Source: Roridomyces roridus (Eukaryota; Basidiomycota; Agaricomycetes; Agaricales; Mycenaceae). Taken from it: a stretch of 64,000 nucleotides of DNA. The DNA is taken from assembly GCA_029378245.1 (NCBI GenBank), contig JARKIF010000007.1, positions 1,426,001 to 1,490,000 on the forward strand. The letters are read 5' to 3'. The notes beneath the pieces are model-generated. The model was not told the origin of the DNA and ran no database searches. It saw nothing but the letters and a program-made list of their open reading frames with translations. Below, piece after piece: positions 1 to 9,689 of the stretch. The first letter of the stretch is position 1, and every line of letters begins with the position of its first letter. Made by a program: the position numbers and the translations under genes.

Positions 1-1610
1 TTCGACGGTGCGCATCCCTCGCTTTTCCCCGCGGAAGGAAGACCTTACATCCTCACAGGTCCCGGCCCTCTTAATTTCTATTATACGCCCGGAAGGATCA
101 ATACTTTATTGCGGACGCGTGCCTCTGGAGTTCCCGCTGTATCACCGCTCGTCTTCGCCGCATTGGACAAGGACACTCAAAACTATCATAAATGTATCCT
201 ATCTGAACTCTTGACTCTTTCTATTGTACTTGTATCATCCCTAGACACCCCACACTCTAGCTCCGACTTTCCTTTTCGTCCCTGCACATACTTACTACCC
301 ACCTTCGTTACCTCCTCTCCTCTCTCCGCTTTCCTAGAATAGATTTCTGTTTATTTGCTACTTATTGCTTAGTTTGAATTCATCCACATTTGGGATTCAT
401 AAATGCCATCGGTGCCGTGGTGCACAGTCTGCAAGCGGATTCGGACTTATTAAGGGTTTGTCCGTTTGAATGCCCATTTTGAAGGATTGTCATGCATCCA
501 GTGTCCGCGCCCAGTGAGGACGGGACACGCACAGCTTTCAGGTTCGGCGCAACGGGATCACCGTCTCCTGCTAGTACACCTCGTTGTGGAACGCGATCAT
601 GCTGCGGTTGCCAGTGTGTACCTGTGGCACTTGAGACGGGAGACGCATCAAACGTATGGGTAGGAGTCTGTTGTAGAATGAAATTTATTCGAGTGAATAT
701 CCGACTATGAGGGCCCAATCGCAGTTCTCCGGGAAGAGATCTGGAGCGGCAGACAAACTATAATCAGCGGACTCGATTTTCGGGAATGCAGAGGCCTGGC
801 TCGTAACTAGAAGATGTATCAGCATATACTAATACGGGATCTTTTTGTTCATACCGGGAGACTTGTTCCAGTGTGGTGTCATCATTCAGGAAGTAATGGA
901 GCTGCTCGACATTGTCGTTACAGCAGCTTGGATATCACGGATAGAAATGGAGGTGCGTTTGGATCGGGAGCTTTGAGTGAGAACATAATTCGGCCGGTGT
1001 ACGCTGACCATTCAGCATCATGATATCAAGGAAAAGGACTCCGTTGTCGACGAATATCAAGACCCAGTTTCTAGAGCGTAATAAATCAATGGAATGCACA
1101 AATCTATCCGTTCAGCGGTGCCCCGTGTCGCGGTTGATTGAATTCCTTGCAGCGTGGCATCGGAATAAAATAAAAAAGACAAAAAAAAAGATCATCTTGC
1201 CCCTTGAGCTTGAATGGAACCGCGCCGTGCCGCCCATGAACGGGTTTCGGACAAGCAAAATACTGATGTCAGTGAGTTCGTCAACGAGAGAGATCCTTCG
1301 AGTTTGGCTTGACGCTGAAAGGGATGGGCACGCGGTGGTTGCTCAATGCCAGATTTGTGCCAGATCATAGTCCCGGTATAGCAAAACGCATTCGAACAGA
1401 GGCCAAAGTCAAACACACTTGATGTTCCCGTTTTGCGAAAAGAAGACGCGCTCGGTGGGCGGGGGTCGGATGGTGGCAAGTTGCAACGCACCTAGACATC
1501 TGTCACGTGACGGTGATCTAAATCCCGACTCGGAGCGCCGCGGCTTCCCAACTCTCACATCCACTGATGCAGACTCTCTGTATCCTTTCTCAAAAGCAGA
1601 GGGAGGCACG
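1..1610. other. No recognisable gene
   Basis: One plus-strand frame stays open from the window edge to a stop at 340-342 and could be the last exon of a gene starting outside the window, but I recognise no family in it. The rest has only short frames with no domain and no convincing splice structure. There is an A-rich stretch near 1165-1190. The right end abuts the inverted-repeat element at 1611. Confidence 0.4.
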
Positions 1611-1956
1611 ACCAAAATGGTAGCGTTAGGCGTTGATGGCGCCTATTGATTAGGCCAGATTGCCGTGATCGTTGCATACGCCTATCCATCAATGCTCGGC
1701 ATTAAATGCCAAGACTCGGATTCAGCAGTGAGTGGCGGTTAGAAACGGGTTAGGTTGGGTTCGGTTGGGTTCGGTTAGGATAGGTTGGGTGGTTAAAGGT
1801 TAGGTTGGTTAAAGTTAGGACCCAAGGGATGGTGTAAAAAAAATTGGGGGAGGGACTTGTGAAATTTCAGGCAGCCAGGGATGATTGCCGAGCATTGATG
1901 GATAGGCTTTGTCACGTGCAATAGGCGTCGGACACGCCTAACGCTACCATTTTGGT
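1611..1956. mobile_element. MITE-like non-autonomous element with terminal inverted repeats
   Basis: The left end (ACCAAAATGGTAGCGTTAGG at 1611-1630) reappears as its reverse complement at 1937-1956. The inner segment GCCTATCCATCAATGCTCGG (1680-1699) is inverted at about 1889-1908. This gives imperfect arms of about 70-90 bp around a core of about 190 bp that codes for nothing. The core (about 1738-1828) is a run of GGTTAGG/GGTTGGG-like units. The outermost bases ACCAAAATGGT are nearly self-complementary. No clear target-site duplication is visible. The size and lack of coding sequence suggest a miniature inverted-repeat transposable element; the transposase family is not identifiable from this copy. 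Confidence 0.7.
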
Positions 1957-2287
1957 ATAGACTCAAGCAGAGGTTCTCCAGTCAAGTGCTAGATCCGGGC
2001 CAGATTTTCAAATTCCATGCGTTGCATGCAACCCGCAACAGATGAAGTTCGCTTAGAGGGTTGATCGTTGAGGCTAGAGTTGCGAGAGTCGGCAGACCTA
2101 TCTCTTTTCTTTCTCTCACTTCCGTGTCCCAAAAACTGCATTCTAGTTGGTGCAGGTGAATAGCCAGCTTGATGAAGATCGCCTCCCTGAACATGGAACA
2201 GCCGCCGCCCCAGGAGTCGCCGGTTCCGTCTTTCGATTGTACATCATATCAGCGGATGTCTCTTCCGCAACACCCACATCCCCTCGA

Positions 2288-3817
2288 ATGACCAGTCCCG
2301 GCAGCTTCAATGCCCACGTCAAGTCAGTTCGCGGCTTTTCTTGGCCCTCATTGGAATATCTGACCCCCCGTAGTGATCTGGTCCTTGGATTCGGTGTTGC
2401 TGGAATCGTGTCCATTAGCTTAACGCTTGGAGCATTTGCGTACCTTGCCTGGAACCCCGTGTCGCGTCCGCATCTCAATCGCGTCAGCTTCCGGCTCTTG
2501 GTATATGCTCTGATGTCCTAGTATGTTCTTGCTGCCTATGTTCGTATTCCTGACCCATTTTTGCTAGTCTGAGCTATGCAGCCATAATGATCGGCGCCAC
2601 TCGAGATCCTGCTGGCTGGCAGTGTAACCTCAGTGCATTTCTAGGCGGGGTACGTGCCGATAGCTTGGGCTCCATCCACCACCACTGATCTTTCATCGTC
2701 AGATATGTATGATCTTTGGAGGCGCCATGTTCTTCTGTATGGCCTTGAATCTACAGTGCGTGCGGACCAACTCGTTCTTCTGCGCTATTCTGAGCTATCC
2801 AGACTGGTTTTAGTCCACGCTATGAACGGCAGGAAGATGGAGCGTTACTACGTCCTTGCAGGCTTCTTTATGGCTGCAGCGTGTAATATCCCAGCATACA
2901 CTGCTGGTGCATTCGGGTGCGTTCTTTTCATGTGCTTCTAGTCGCAGTATTCACGGTATCCAAGTTTCTGGGAAGGCAATACGACTTGCTGGTTTAATAG
3001 TCCTAATCCCTCGACCCAACTCCAATGGTTTATCGGCAGCCAGGGCTTTTGGCTAATCTTCATGGCGTTTTGCGAAGTTATCTCGTTCGGCACAATCGTG
3101 TGGTACATGGTCAGTGCTTGAATGATCGCCGAACGATTCTGACCGACCTCGCAGATGTTTTGTCAACGGACTACGTCTGGAATCTCGGAAACCATTGGCA
3201 CAATGTCCTCCGTACAGCCCCTGCCGAAGCCGCCTATCGTTCTTTACCGCAAGATCATTCTGAGAATTGGTGCGATTGGTACTTCCTTTCTATGAGCTAT
3301 ATTAACGTCGCGGAACAGGGCTTTATCCCATCTTTTCCTGCTTCTTCAACATCACAGGGTGTATTCTCGATATATACGTGATTAGAAATCCAAACACGAC
3401 GGTGAGTCCTGCGCTCCTCTCCGCATTGCTTGCCATTAATGTCAATTGTAGAGTTGGAGACTGGGCGCTGTCGGTGCGTTGCAGGCGAAATTTACTCTCT
3501 CAAACTCTGACCCTTGTTCTCAGATCTGCTCGTCTACATTCTTCGGCCACTAATGTACGTCCTGCTAGCAGTGACTGACCCCGTACGTCTTCGTACTCTC
3601 TTTGTGAACTGTTGCTCACCAAGCACAGTCCTTCCTGCGAGGACTACGAGCTCTACGACCTCAAGCGACTTCCCGCAACCCTCGGAGTCGAGCACATTCG
3701 TTTATCAATATCGACATACGGACTTGGCCCTCGAGCGCAGCCACTGTTGATAGTTCGAAAGAGGGAGAGGAGGGCATACACAATACAAGTTCCCCAGAAT
3801 TTACGAGACAGATATAA
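2288..3817 (+). CDS. Seven-transmembrane receptor, fungal Git3/cAMP-receptor-like
   Basis: Spliced model with exons near 2288-2520, 2568-2649, 2703-2755, 2803-about 2920, about 2948-3110, 3155-3269, 3320-3401 and three short ones to a TAA at 3815-3817. The receptor pattern is clear: a hydrophobic first helix (residues about 35-55), RVSFRLLVYAL, a Cys in QCNLSAF, FFCMALNLQLVLVH followed by NGRKMERYYV, then FWLIFMAFCEVISFG, a long loop, ILDIYVIRNP, and a last helix LVYILRPLMYVLL ending at a DP. The tail is Arg-rich, then Ser/Glu-rich. This layout is typical of basidiomycete GPCRs related to Git3 and Dictyostelium CAR. The ligand is unknown. The first Met in a good frame is at 2288. One junction (2915-2948) does not resolve with a normal-sized GT-AG intron in frame, so the gene may carry a small lesion there. 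Confidence 0.7.
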
Positions 3818-4162
3818 TAATGTGTACAGTACTGTAATCCAGAGACTTCCGAATCAAATCAATCAAAATTGTACTCTTCCGCAGCCACCACGCAGCAATC
3901 TGATTGCTCAATGACATTCCGAGTCTTCTACAACTGGCGTTCTTGAATCCTGGTGCTCCCTATCGAATTCATCCAATGTGCATCGAAAAGTCGGCAGCCT
4001 CTCTCTGTAGTCGACTCTCGCTTTGAGCCAGCCTTGCGTCAAGTGCCGCTGCGCATTGAATTCAGCATCACTCACCCCTGACAGTGACAGGTGCTGCTGC
4101 CACCGCGCCGCAGCTCTGTCTCTCGAATAAAGGAGGGTGCGCGCACCATTACACCACCCAAG
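3818..4162. other. Intergenic: receptor 3' end and hydrolase promoter
   Basis: No coding signal. It should contain the 3' UTR of the receptor gene and the promoter of the hydrolase that starts at 4163. I see no repeat or RNA gene. Confidence 0.5.
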
Positions 4163-5146
4163 ATGGCCACCCAAACTGAACAGTATCTCACTCTCAAAGA
4201 TGGGCGAACGCTGGCATACGAGGAGGCAGGCGACAAATCCAGCTCTCTCCTCATCATATTCTTTCACGGCGTCTTTGGAGTCGGAGCTGCGCCCATCCGC
4301 GAGTCTCCCGTGTTCCTCGAGAAGAAGGTGCATCATATAACGCCTACACTCGCGGGATGGGGATACTCTTCGCCTCGACCTACATCCGAGTCGTATACGA
4401 CCGTTCTCGCGTCGGATATGACGGAGCTGATCCAGCACCTTCATCCCAATGACCCCAAGCTGCGCATCTACGTCGCTGGTGGCTCGTACGGGACGATTCC
4501 CGCGCAGATGCTTTACGGAGCTTCGTTCGACATTTTTCCTCTTGGGCGCAACATTGCGGGTTGCCTCCTGGCTGCGCCGTTCTCGCCTTTCAGATACCAC
4601 AAGGACTATACGCGGTCCATGACCATGTCGAATTACCTCTCCGTCGGCCCACCATCACGATGGATTCCGTTCAACTTTCTACAACGGGCTGCGGTCTTCG
4701 GGCTCTCGCAGAAGTTCAATACAGTGGAGAAGGCCGAGGTATTCCTTCGCCAGTTGTTGTTCTCCGGCCCGGAAGAGGAGCAGGCGGCTTTCGCTCGCTG
4801 GAGAGAGAGCGGAGGGATCCCTGAAGGTGCCTTTGAGCGGCAGATGGCCAAAAACATGCTGAAGAGCATCGAAAAGACGTGGTCGGGCTTCATCGAGGTC
4901 GCGGACGTCCTGCACTCGGACTGGGGATTCTGCCCTAATCTGCTGGACGAGGCGCATACCAAGGAGAGGCCGATGCTTATAGCGGCGTCCAAGGACGACG
5001 ATCTGGGGCCGTATATGGCGGAATGGTTGAAGGAGAATTACAGGAATTCGGCGTTGAAGTGGGTGCCTGGGAAACATATCTCGACCCTGTATGAGATGGA
5101 CAATCTGTGGGGAGAGTTGATGAAGAATGAGTCTGCGATGGCATGA
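4163..5146 (+). CDS. Alpha/beta hydrolase, intronless
   Basis: Single-exon gene of 327 residues. The start ATG at 4163 sits in a good context (CAAGATGGC) and begins the conserved part directly (MATQTEQYLTLKDGRTLAY). Alpha/beta-hydrolase features are all present: the oxyanion HG motif in FFHGVFG (about residue 36), the nucleophile elbow GGSYG (Ser about 113), an acid in ASKDDDLG near residue 279, and the catalytic His in GKHIST near residue 307. There is no signal peptide or membrane segment, so it is probably cytosolic. Fungal members of this type act on small esters, epoxides or other substrates that cannot be predicted here. The lack of introns contrasts with its neighbours. Confidence 0.85.
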   Translation: MATQTEQYLTLKDGRTLAYEEAGDKSSSLLIIFFHGVFGVGAAPIRESPVFLEKKVHHITPTLAGWGYSSPRPTSESYTTVLASDMTELIQHLHPNDPKLRIYVAGGSYGTIPAQMLYGASFDIFPLGRNIAGCLLAAPFSPFRYHKDYTRSMTMSNYLSVGPPSRWIPFNFLQRAAVFGLSQKFNTVEKAEVFLRQLLFSGPEEEQAAFARWRESGGIPEGAFERQMAKNMLKSIEKTWSGFIEVADVLHSDWGFCPNLLDEAHTKERPMLIAASKDDDLGPYMAEWLKENYRNSALKWVPGKHISTLYEMDNLWGELMKNESAMA

Positions 5147-5392
5147 GTTTCCTTTTTGTTCGGTATACCCTCCCAGTGAATGTATCAATGCTATTCTCAT
5201 GACTTTAAGATCTGTGTGGTGACCGATTGCAAGATCATATTCAAAAGGGTGCCTCGACTCGACTCCTCTACTACTTTCCCGAGCAAGCAACGATTATCCG
5301 AGAGGCTTCTGCCCATCCCAACTTGCTACGCAGCTTTCTAGATCGAAATTACCTCCCAGGGCCCCGAAAACGAATCTCCCCAAAGTTCCAAC

Positions 5393-5483
5393 GGTTCGGT
5401 GGTGTAGTTGGTCCATCACTTCTGTCTAACAAGCACAGTCTTGTGTGCACAGGCGGTCCTCGGTTCAAGTCCGGGTCGAATCA
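5393..5483 (+). tRNA. tRNA-Val (anticodon AAC) with 16-nt intron
   Basis: The sequence folds as a full cloverleaf. Acceptor GGTTCGG pairs with TCGAATC (two G-T pairs), and the discriminator A is at 5483. The D arm is GTGTAGTTGG, the anticodon stem TCTGT/ACAGG, and the T arm CTCGG/CCGGG with loop TTCAAGT. The anticodon AAC is at 5428-5430. A 16-nt intron (5432-5447) sits one base after the anticodon, the canonical place for nuclear tRNA introns. A T-run follows directly. AAC decodes valine codons GUU and, through inosine, GUC and GUA. Confidence 0.93.
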
Positions 5484-5484
5484 G

Positions 5485-5489
5485 TTTTT
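5485..5489 (+). terminator. RNA polymerase III terminator of tRNA-Val
   Basis: Five T residues start two bases after the tRNA 3' end. This is the usual pol III stop signal. Confidence 0.75.
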
Positions 5490-5899
5490 CCCCCCGTTTG
5501 AAAGATTGGCGAGATTTTCAGGTGGAATCATCTTTTTGCCGTCGCATCAGATATCTCCGGAATTGTTTCAGGTTTCTACCTTGCTGGATCCGTGGGATTG
5601 AACCCCAGAACCTTTGTGGAACCGCCAATAGATGGAGGAAAGGCAGGGGAACGCAGGGAGGGATTTTTTCGCTGCCATCAATTGTACCTTCCCGATTTGG
5701 AACGAAGCGTAGTGGCTCCCTTAATATTTGGACACAGTCACCGACAGGATCTTTCGGCCAAAACTCACTGGCACATACGTTCAAAAAATTATCATTCATC
5801 GTCAGAACCCAAGGCATACATGTAGAGACAGAAGCCAAGTTTTCAGACCGTCATTATTGGATTATGTGCAAACTATATGATACAAGACTGGTTACTTTT
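5490..5899. other. Intergenic, no gene seen
   Basis: Short frames only. The right part should be the 3' UTR of the minus-strand mL41 gene. No repeat is apparent. Confidence 0.5.
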
Positions 5900-6445
5900 T
5901 CATGAAGGTGATTGTGCCTCTGAAGAATCGGTGGTCGGGGAAGCAGAATTTGCAGCGCTGACGGCGTCCCTCTGCTCCAGTGCCTTTTCTTCAGAGAGGC
6001 GTCGTGTGGTAGCGAGCAAGTGTGCAGGGGTGAGCCCGCTGTCGGGCATGCCGCGGAACACGCCGTTTGCAACGTTGTGGGGGAGACGCACGCGAGGGGA
6101 GACGTATGGTTTTAGCTAGACATGCATTAGGAAAACCGAATGGAATTCGTGTTTTTGTTACGCACCTTGGAGTTGAGGATGTCATCAATGGGCGGGGCGA
6201 CAAAGACACGGACACGCGATTCGAGAAGACGGTATCCCGGTCGGCCACGGACGTGCACACCCGGGGCACCCGTTCGATGACCAGGAAGAGCAGCTTGTCT
6301 ATTGCCTGACAATAGTTGATGGCCAGAAGTGTAAAGAAAAGAGCGGAAATGTACCCTTGTAAAAGTCCTTGTTGGCGCGGAAGGACTGGAGGGCGCGCCT
6401 TGCTTGGTAGCGGATGTGGGCAGCGAGGGTTGCGGTCGGGTGCAT
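5900..6445 (-). CDS. Mitochondrial ribosomal protein mL41 (MRPL27 family)
   Basis: Three exons (6355-6445, 6166-6305, 5900-6115) give 148 residues in one frame with GT-AG introns. The N-terminus MHPTATLAAHIRYQARRALQ is basic and lacks acidic residues, as in a mitochondrial presequence. Conserved mL41 blocks follow: NKDFYKGN, GHRTGAPGVHVRGRPGYRLL, RVFVAPPIDDI and LKPYV. The last 60 residues are a fungal-type extension. The protein is a structural part of the large mitoribosomal subunit. The gene is divergent from TSR3, with only 41 bp between the two start codons, so they probably share one promoter. Confidence 0.88.
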
Positions 6446-6486
6446 CGAGTTGTTGCTTGTTGATCTACTTTCTGACTTGACACACA

Positions 6487-7497
6487 ATGGGCAAGAAAGG
6501 TTCGGCGCCGTCCAGCTCAAGAGGAAAACGCGGTCGCGGCGGAAATGCCAATCGAGGAAGAGGACGGGAAAGGGTGCGATTTGATGGTCGACCCGACAGC
6601 GCCGTGGACGTCGTCAGCGATGAAGAAGACGGCTCAAATGGTTCAGAAGACGATGAGGAGCAAATCACAATCGACGTTCCCGTCGCGATGTGGGTGCGTA
6701 TATATTCATTTCTCTCTCTCAAAAGTACCAACTCTACACCAGGATTTCGACCACTGCGACCCCAAACGCTGCTCAGGAAAGAAGCTGTCGCGCCTGGGGC
6801 TAATTACCGAACTCAAAGTCGGAGCGCGGTTCCGTGGGGTGGTCCTCTCGTGAGCAACCTCTTGCTCATCTCCCACCACTCACTTGGCTCACATCCAGGC
6901 CGAAAGGAACGCGCCCAATCTCTCCCGCTGACCGGTCCATCGTGCTCGCAAATGGCCTCGCAGTTGTCGAGTGCTCATGGGCACGCCTTGATGACGTCCC
7001 GTTCGCCAAGATCGCGAGCCCACACGAACGGCTCCTCCCGTACCTCATCGCCGCAAACCCAACCAACTACGGCAAACCATGGCGACTCAACTGCGTCGAG
7101 GCCCTTGCTGCGGCGTTCTGCATCACCGGTTTCCGTGCCTACGGAGAGAGGCTCCTAGCGGGTTTCGGGTGGGGCGAGGCCTTTTGGCGCGTCAATGACT
7201 CGTTCTTTGCGCGTTATTCAAAATGCGAGAGCGCAGAGGACGTGGAGGCAGCGCAAGCGGCCATTATGGACGAGCTGGAGAAGAGCTGGGAGGAGAGCAG
7301 GAGAGCCAAGGATTTAGGTGCGTCAGATAACGTCCGTTGACATTCATCTCATTCGGGCCGAAGCTCCAGGGGAGATGGAGGACTTGCTCGTGGAAAATCC
7401 GAATCATCGGCGAGAGCCAGAATCCGAGGAAGACGACGTCGAGGAGGACGATGCGGGAGCTGCCCTTTCCAGTGAGGTACAATCATTAACGTTGTGA
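6487..7497 (+). CDS. TSR3: 18S rRNA aminocarboxypropyltransferase TSR3
   Basis: Four exons (6487-6693, 6743-6849, 6899-7317, 7364-7497) encode 288 residues. The N-terminus is a Gly/Arg-rich, then acidic tail. The core shows the TSR3 signature: DFDHCDPKRCSGKKL, RLGLI, GVVLSPKG, ISPAD, then AVVECSWARLDDVPF, RLLPYLIAANPTNYGKPW and LNCVEALAAAF. TSR3 transfers the 3-amino-3-carboxypropyl group of S-adenosylmethionine to an N1-methylpseudouridine of 18S rRNA, the last step of the m1acp3-psi modification, in late cytoplasmic maturation of the small subunit. The C-terminus is acidic. It is paired head to head with mL41, another ribosome gene. Confidence 0.93.
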
Positions 7498-7963
7498 GTT
7501 GGAGAAATCATCTGAGAGCATCCGAGTCGCCTTCTGATCTAGATGCGTCGGCTAGGCAGGACACATGAGGTTTGACCCTCACGACTTACAAGTAGCTTGA
7601 GGGTCCTTCAGCCACACTGCTGCTACCTACATCGATTTACCATAATCAACCGTCGTCCTGAAGCGTTCCTGGACCGTTTTCAGCCGTTTTCCCTCCAAAT
7701 CGTTCTGCCAAGATTTTCCTTTGATTGTTGCCACGCTTTGCCAGGCCCAGGCGTCGTTACGAGTTACGGTATTGAATCCGAGGGTATATAAAGGCCGCAT
7801 ACGCAATCCGCCTTTCCCAGGTTGCACGTTTTTTTCACCAACTCGTCTTTCTCCCACTCGTCTTGAAGGCGAATTCACTTTCTTTTCTGCGGTCTATCCC
7901 AATCGTCCTTGGTTCCCTTGCTTTATATTCACTCTCTCTCGCGAGCCGAATTCCATCCTAACA
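7498..7963 (+). promoter_or_regulatory. Promoter region of the duplicated secreted protein, with TATA box
   Basis: No coding signal. A strong TATATAAA lies at 7785-7792, 172 bp before the start codon at 7964, followed by CT-rich sequence up to the ATG. A clear TATA box with a pyrimidine-rich leader is common in highly expressed fungal genes. Confidence 0.6.
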
Positions 7964-9339
7964 ATGGCCCGTTTTGCTCTACTCTTTGCCCTGCTTGCAC
8001 CGGCTCTTACATCTTTCGCGGCGCCCGTTCCTGCGAAGCGCGCCTTCTCCTTCGCCTTGCAAAGGTCTGTTTCATCCTGCATACTGTGTGCCCCTTTGAA
8101 CTCCAATTGTAGCTATGATCAATTCCAAATCTCCGACGGTGTGGGTGGAACTGCCGAGGCGGAAGCCAACGCTGTTTTCGTCAATGGCTTCCCATCGGAC
8201 CTGAGCACCGTCGATGCGACATCACTTGTACGTGCTTTGCCTGCCTGCCTCATTCGCGCGTTAGTTGAACACCCTTTCCTAGGACAACCTTGGGACGATG
8301 CGCGAGGCTGCTGAGAGCGCCGAGACCGACCAGTTCGACCCCGAGATTGACGCTGCGTCGGGCGCAGCCGCCGACGCGCTCCAAGTCGGCAAGATTAAGA
8401 ACAAGGTCCTCAAGCTTACTGGCGAAGTCCAGCAAATCAAGATCAAAATTGCGATTGCTCAAGCCGCGGGTTCTGATACCTCGGACTTGGAGGATTCGTT
8501 GACCACGGAGCAGTACGTCTTGTTCCTTGTTTTCATCTCACGTTGTGTTCATGTGTTACCCGTAGGACAAAGTTGACCACGAACATCGCTTTGGACGTCA
8601 AGAACAAGGGCTTGACGTCCCAGGGCGTTACCGGAGGCTCGACTGCTGCTGCCGCGACCACCACACAGGCTGCTGCTGCGACCTCCACGGAGGCTGCCGC
8701 CACCGACAAAGACACCGCAGCCGCCGAGGATGTTGCATCCACCGGCGCGGCGTTCTCGTTTGCTTTGCTTGAGTAGGCTGGTTTTTAACAGCCTTGAACA
8801 ACTTGATTGATGATTTTTCGTAGCTACTCCCAGTTCCAGATCTCTGACGGTGAGGGTGGAAACGCCGAGGCGGAAGCCAACGCTGTTTTCGTCACGGGCT
8901 TCCCCACGGACCTCAGCACCGTCGATGCGACATCCCTTGTGCGTTATTGCCTCGTATTTATAAATGTCGCTGACGGTGAATTGGTAGAGCAACCTCCAGA
9001 CGATGCGCGAGGCTGCTGAATCCGCCGAGACCGACCAGTTTGACCCCGAGATTGACGCTGCTTCGGGCGCAGCCGCCGACGCGCTCCAAGTTGGCAAGAT
9101 CAAGAACAAGGTTCTCAAACTCACTGGCGAAGTGCAAGGGTTGAAAATTCAATTGGCTCAAGCGCAAGCCGCCGGCAAATCTACGACCAGTATCCAATCG
9201 CAGATCACAGCGGAACAGTACGTTCTGCCTGTTCTTTTTTCCTCCCTGTGTTTATCCGAATATCCGCAGAACGAAATTGACAACTAACATTGCGCTGGAT
9301 GTGAAGAACAAGGGAGCTGCGTCCCAGGGCGTGGCTTGA
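7964..9339 (+). CDS. Secreted protein with two tandem homologous halves
   Basis: Seven exons (7964-8064, 8113-8227, 8283-8512, 8566-8772, 8824-8938, 8988-9217, 9270-9339) join to 355 residues. It has a signal peptide (MARFALLFALLAPALTSFAA). Half 1 runs from YDQFQISDG to about NKGLTSQG. An Ala/Thr-rich linker of about 40 residues follows. Half 2 runs from YSQFQISDG to NKGAASQGVA. Both halves share AEANAVF, DLSTVDATSL, MREAAESAETDQFDPEIDAASG and KIKNKVLKLTGEVQ. The exons also pair: 115 with 115 nt and 230 with 230 nt, with introns at the same codons and phases. Single-repeat secreted proteins of this kind occur in basidiomycetes; the function is unknown. The heptad-like KIKNKVLKLTGEV part may be helical. 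Confidence 0.85.
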
Positions 9340-9689
9340 TTTTTTCGTTGCGGATTCTGTAGTGAATTTTTATCCAATTTATCACCTTCATTTCACCGAC
9401 GTTTATCCTCTCGGGGAACAAATGTTTCTCCGCTCCATTATTAATTGATGCCGAATGGGGATAGTTAATCGATTCGAGTCATCTAGCCGCAGTTGTTTGT
9501 CAGCGCTTTTCTCTCTTGTCCACAACCACCACCATCTACGACTGAACGCAGTTCCGCAGTTGCACAGTCGTCCAAAACCAACGGCGGCATCCGTGAGTGC
9601 TTTTCTTGTTTCTTCTCCACCGTGGTATTGGTGCTACGTTGGCTTGTCGTGGCAGCGAGTGTATACATCGCATCGCACCAATACCCATT
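9340..9689 (+). promoter_or_regulatory. Leader of bZIP gene with short upstream ORFs
   Basis: Only 350 bp separate the secreted-protein stop from the bZIP start. Two small upstream ORFs are present: 9422-9448 (8 codons plus stop) and 9448-9468 (6 codons plus stop). The stop of the first overlaps the start of the second (TGATG). A third ATG at 9455 opens a frame that runs past the bZIP start out of frame to 9778. A possible 5' UTR intron lies between about 9593 and 9652. Whether the transcript includes all of these is unknown. Confidence 0.5.

Noticed and set aside
3908..4600. 230-codon minus-strand frame over the alpha/beta hydrolase
   Set aside because: Arg-rich shadow of the plus-strand hydrolase.
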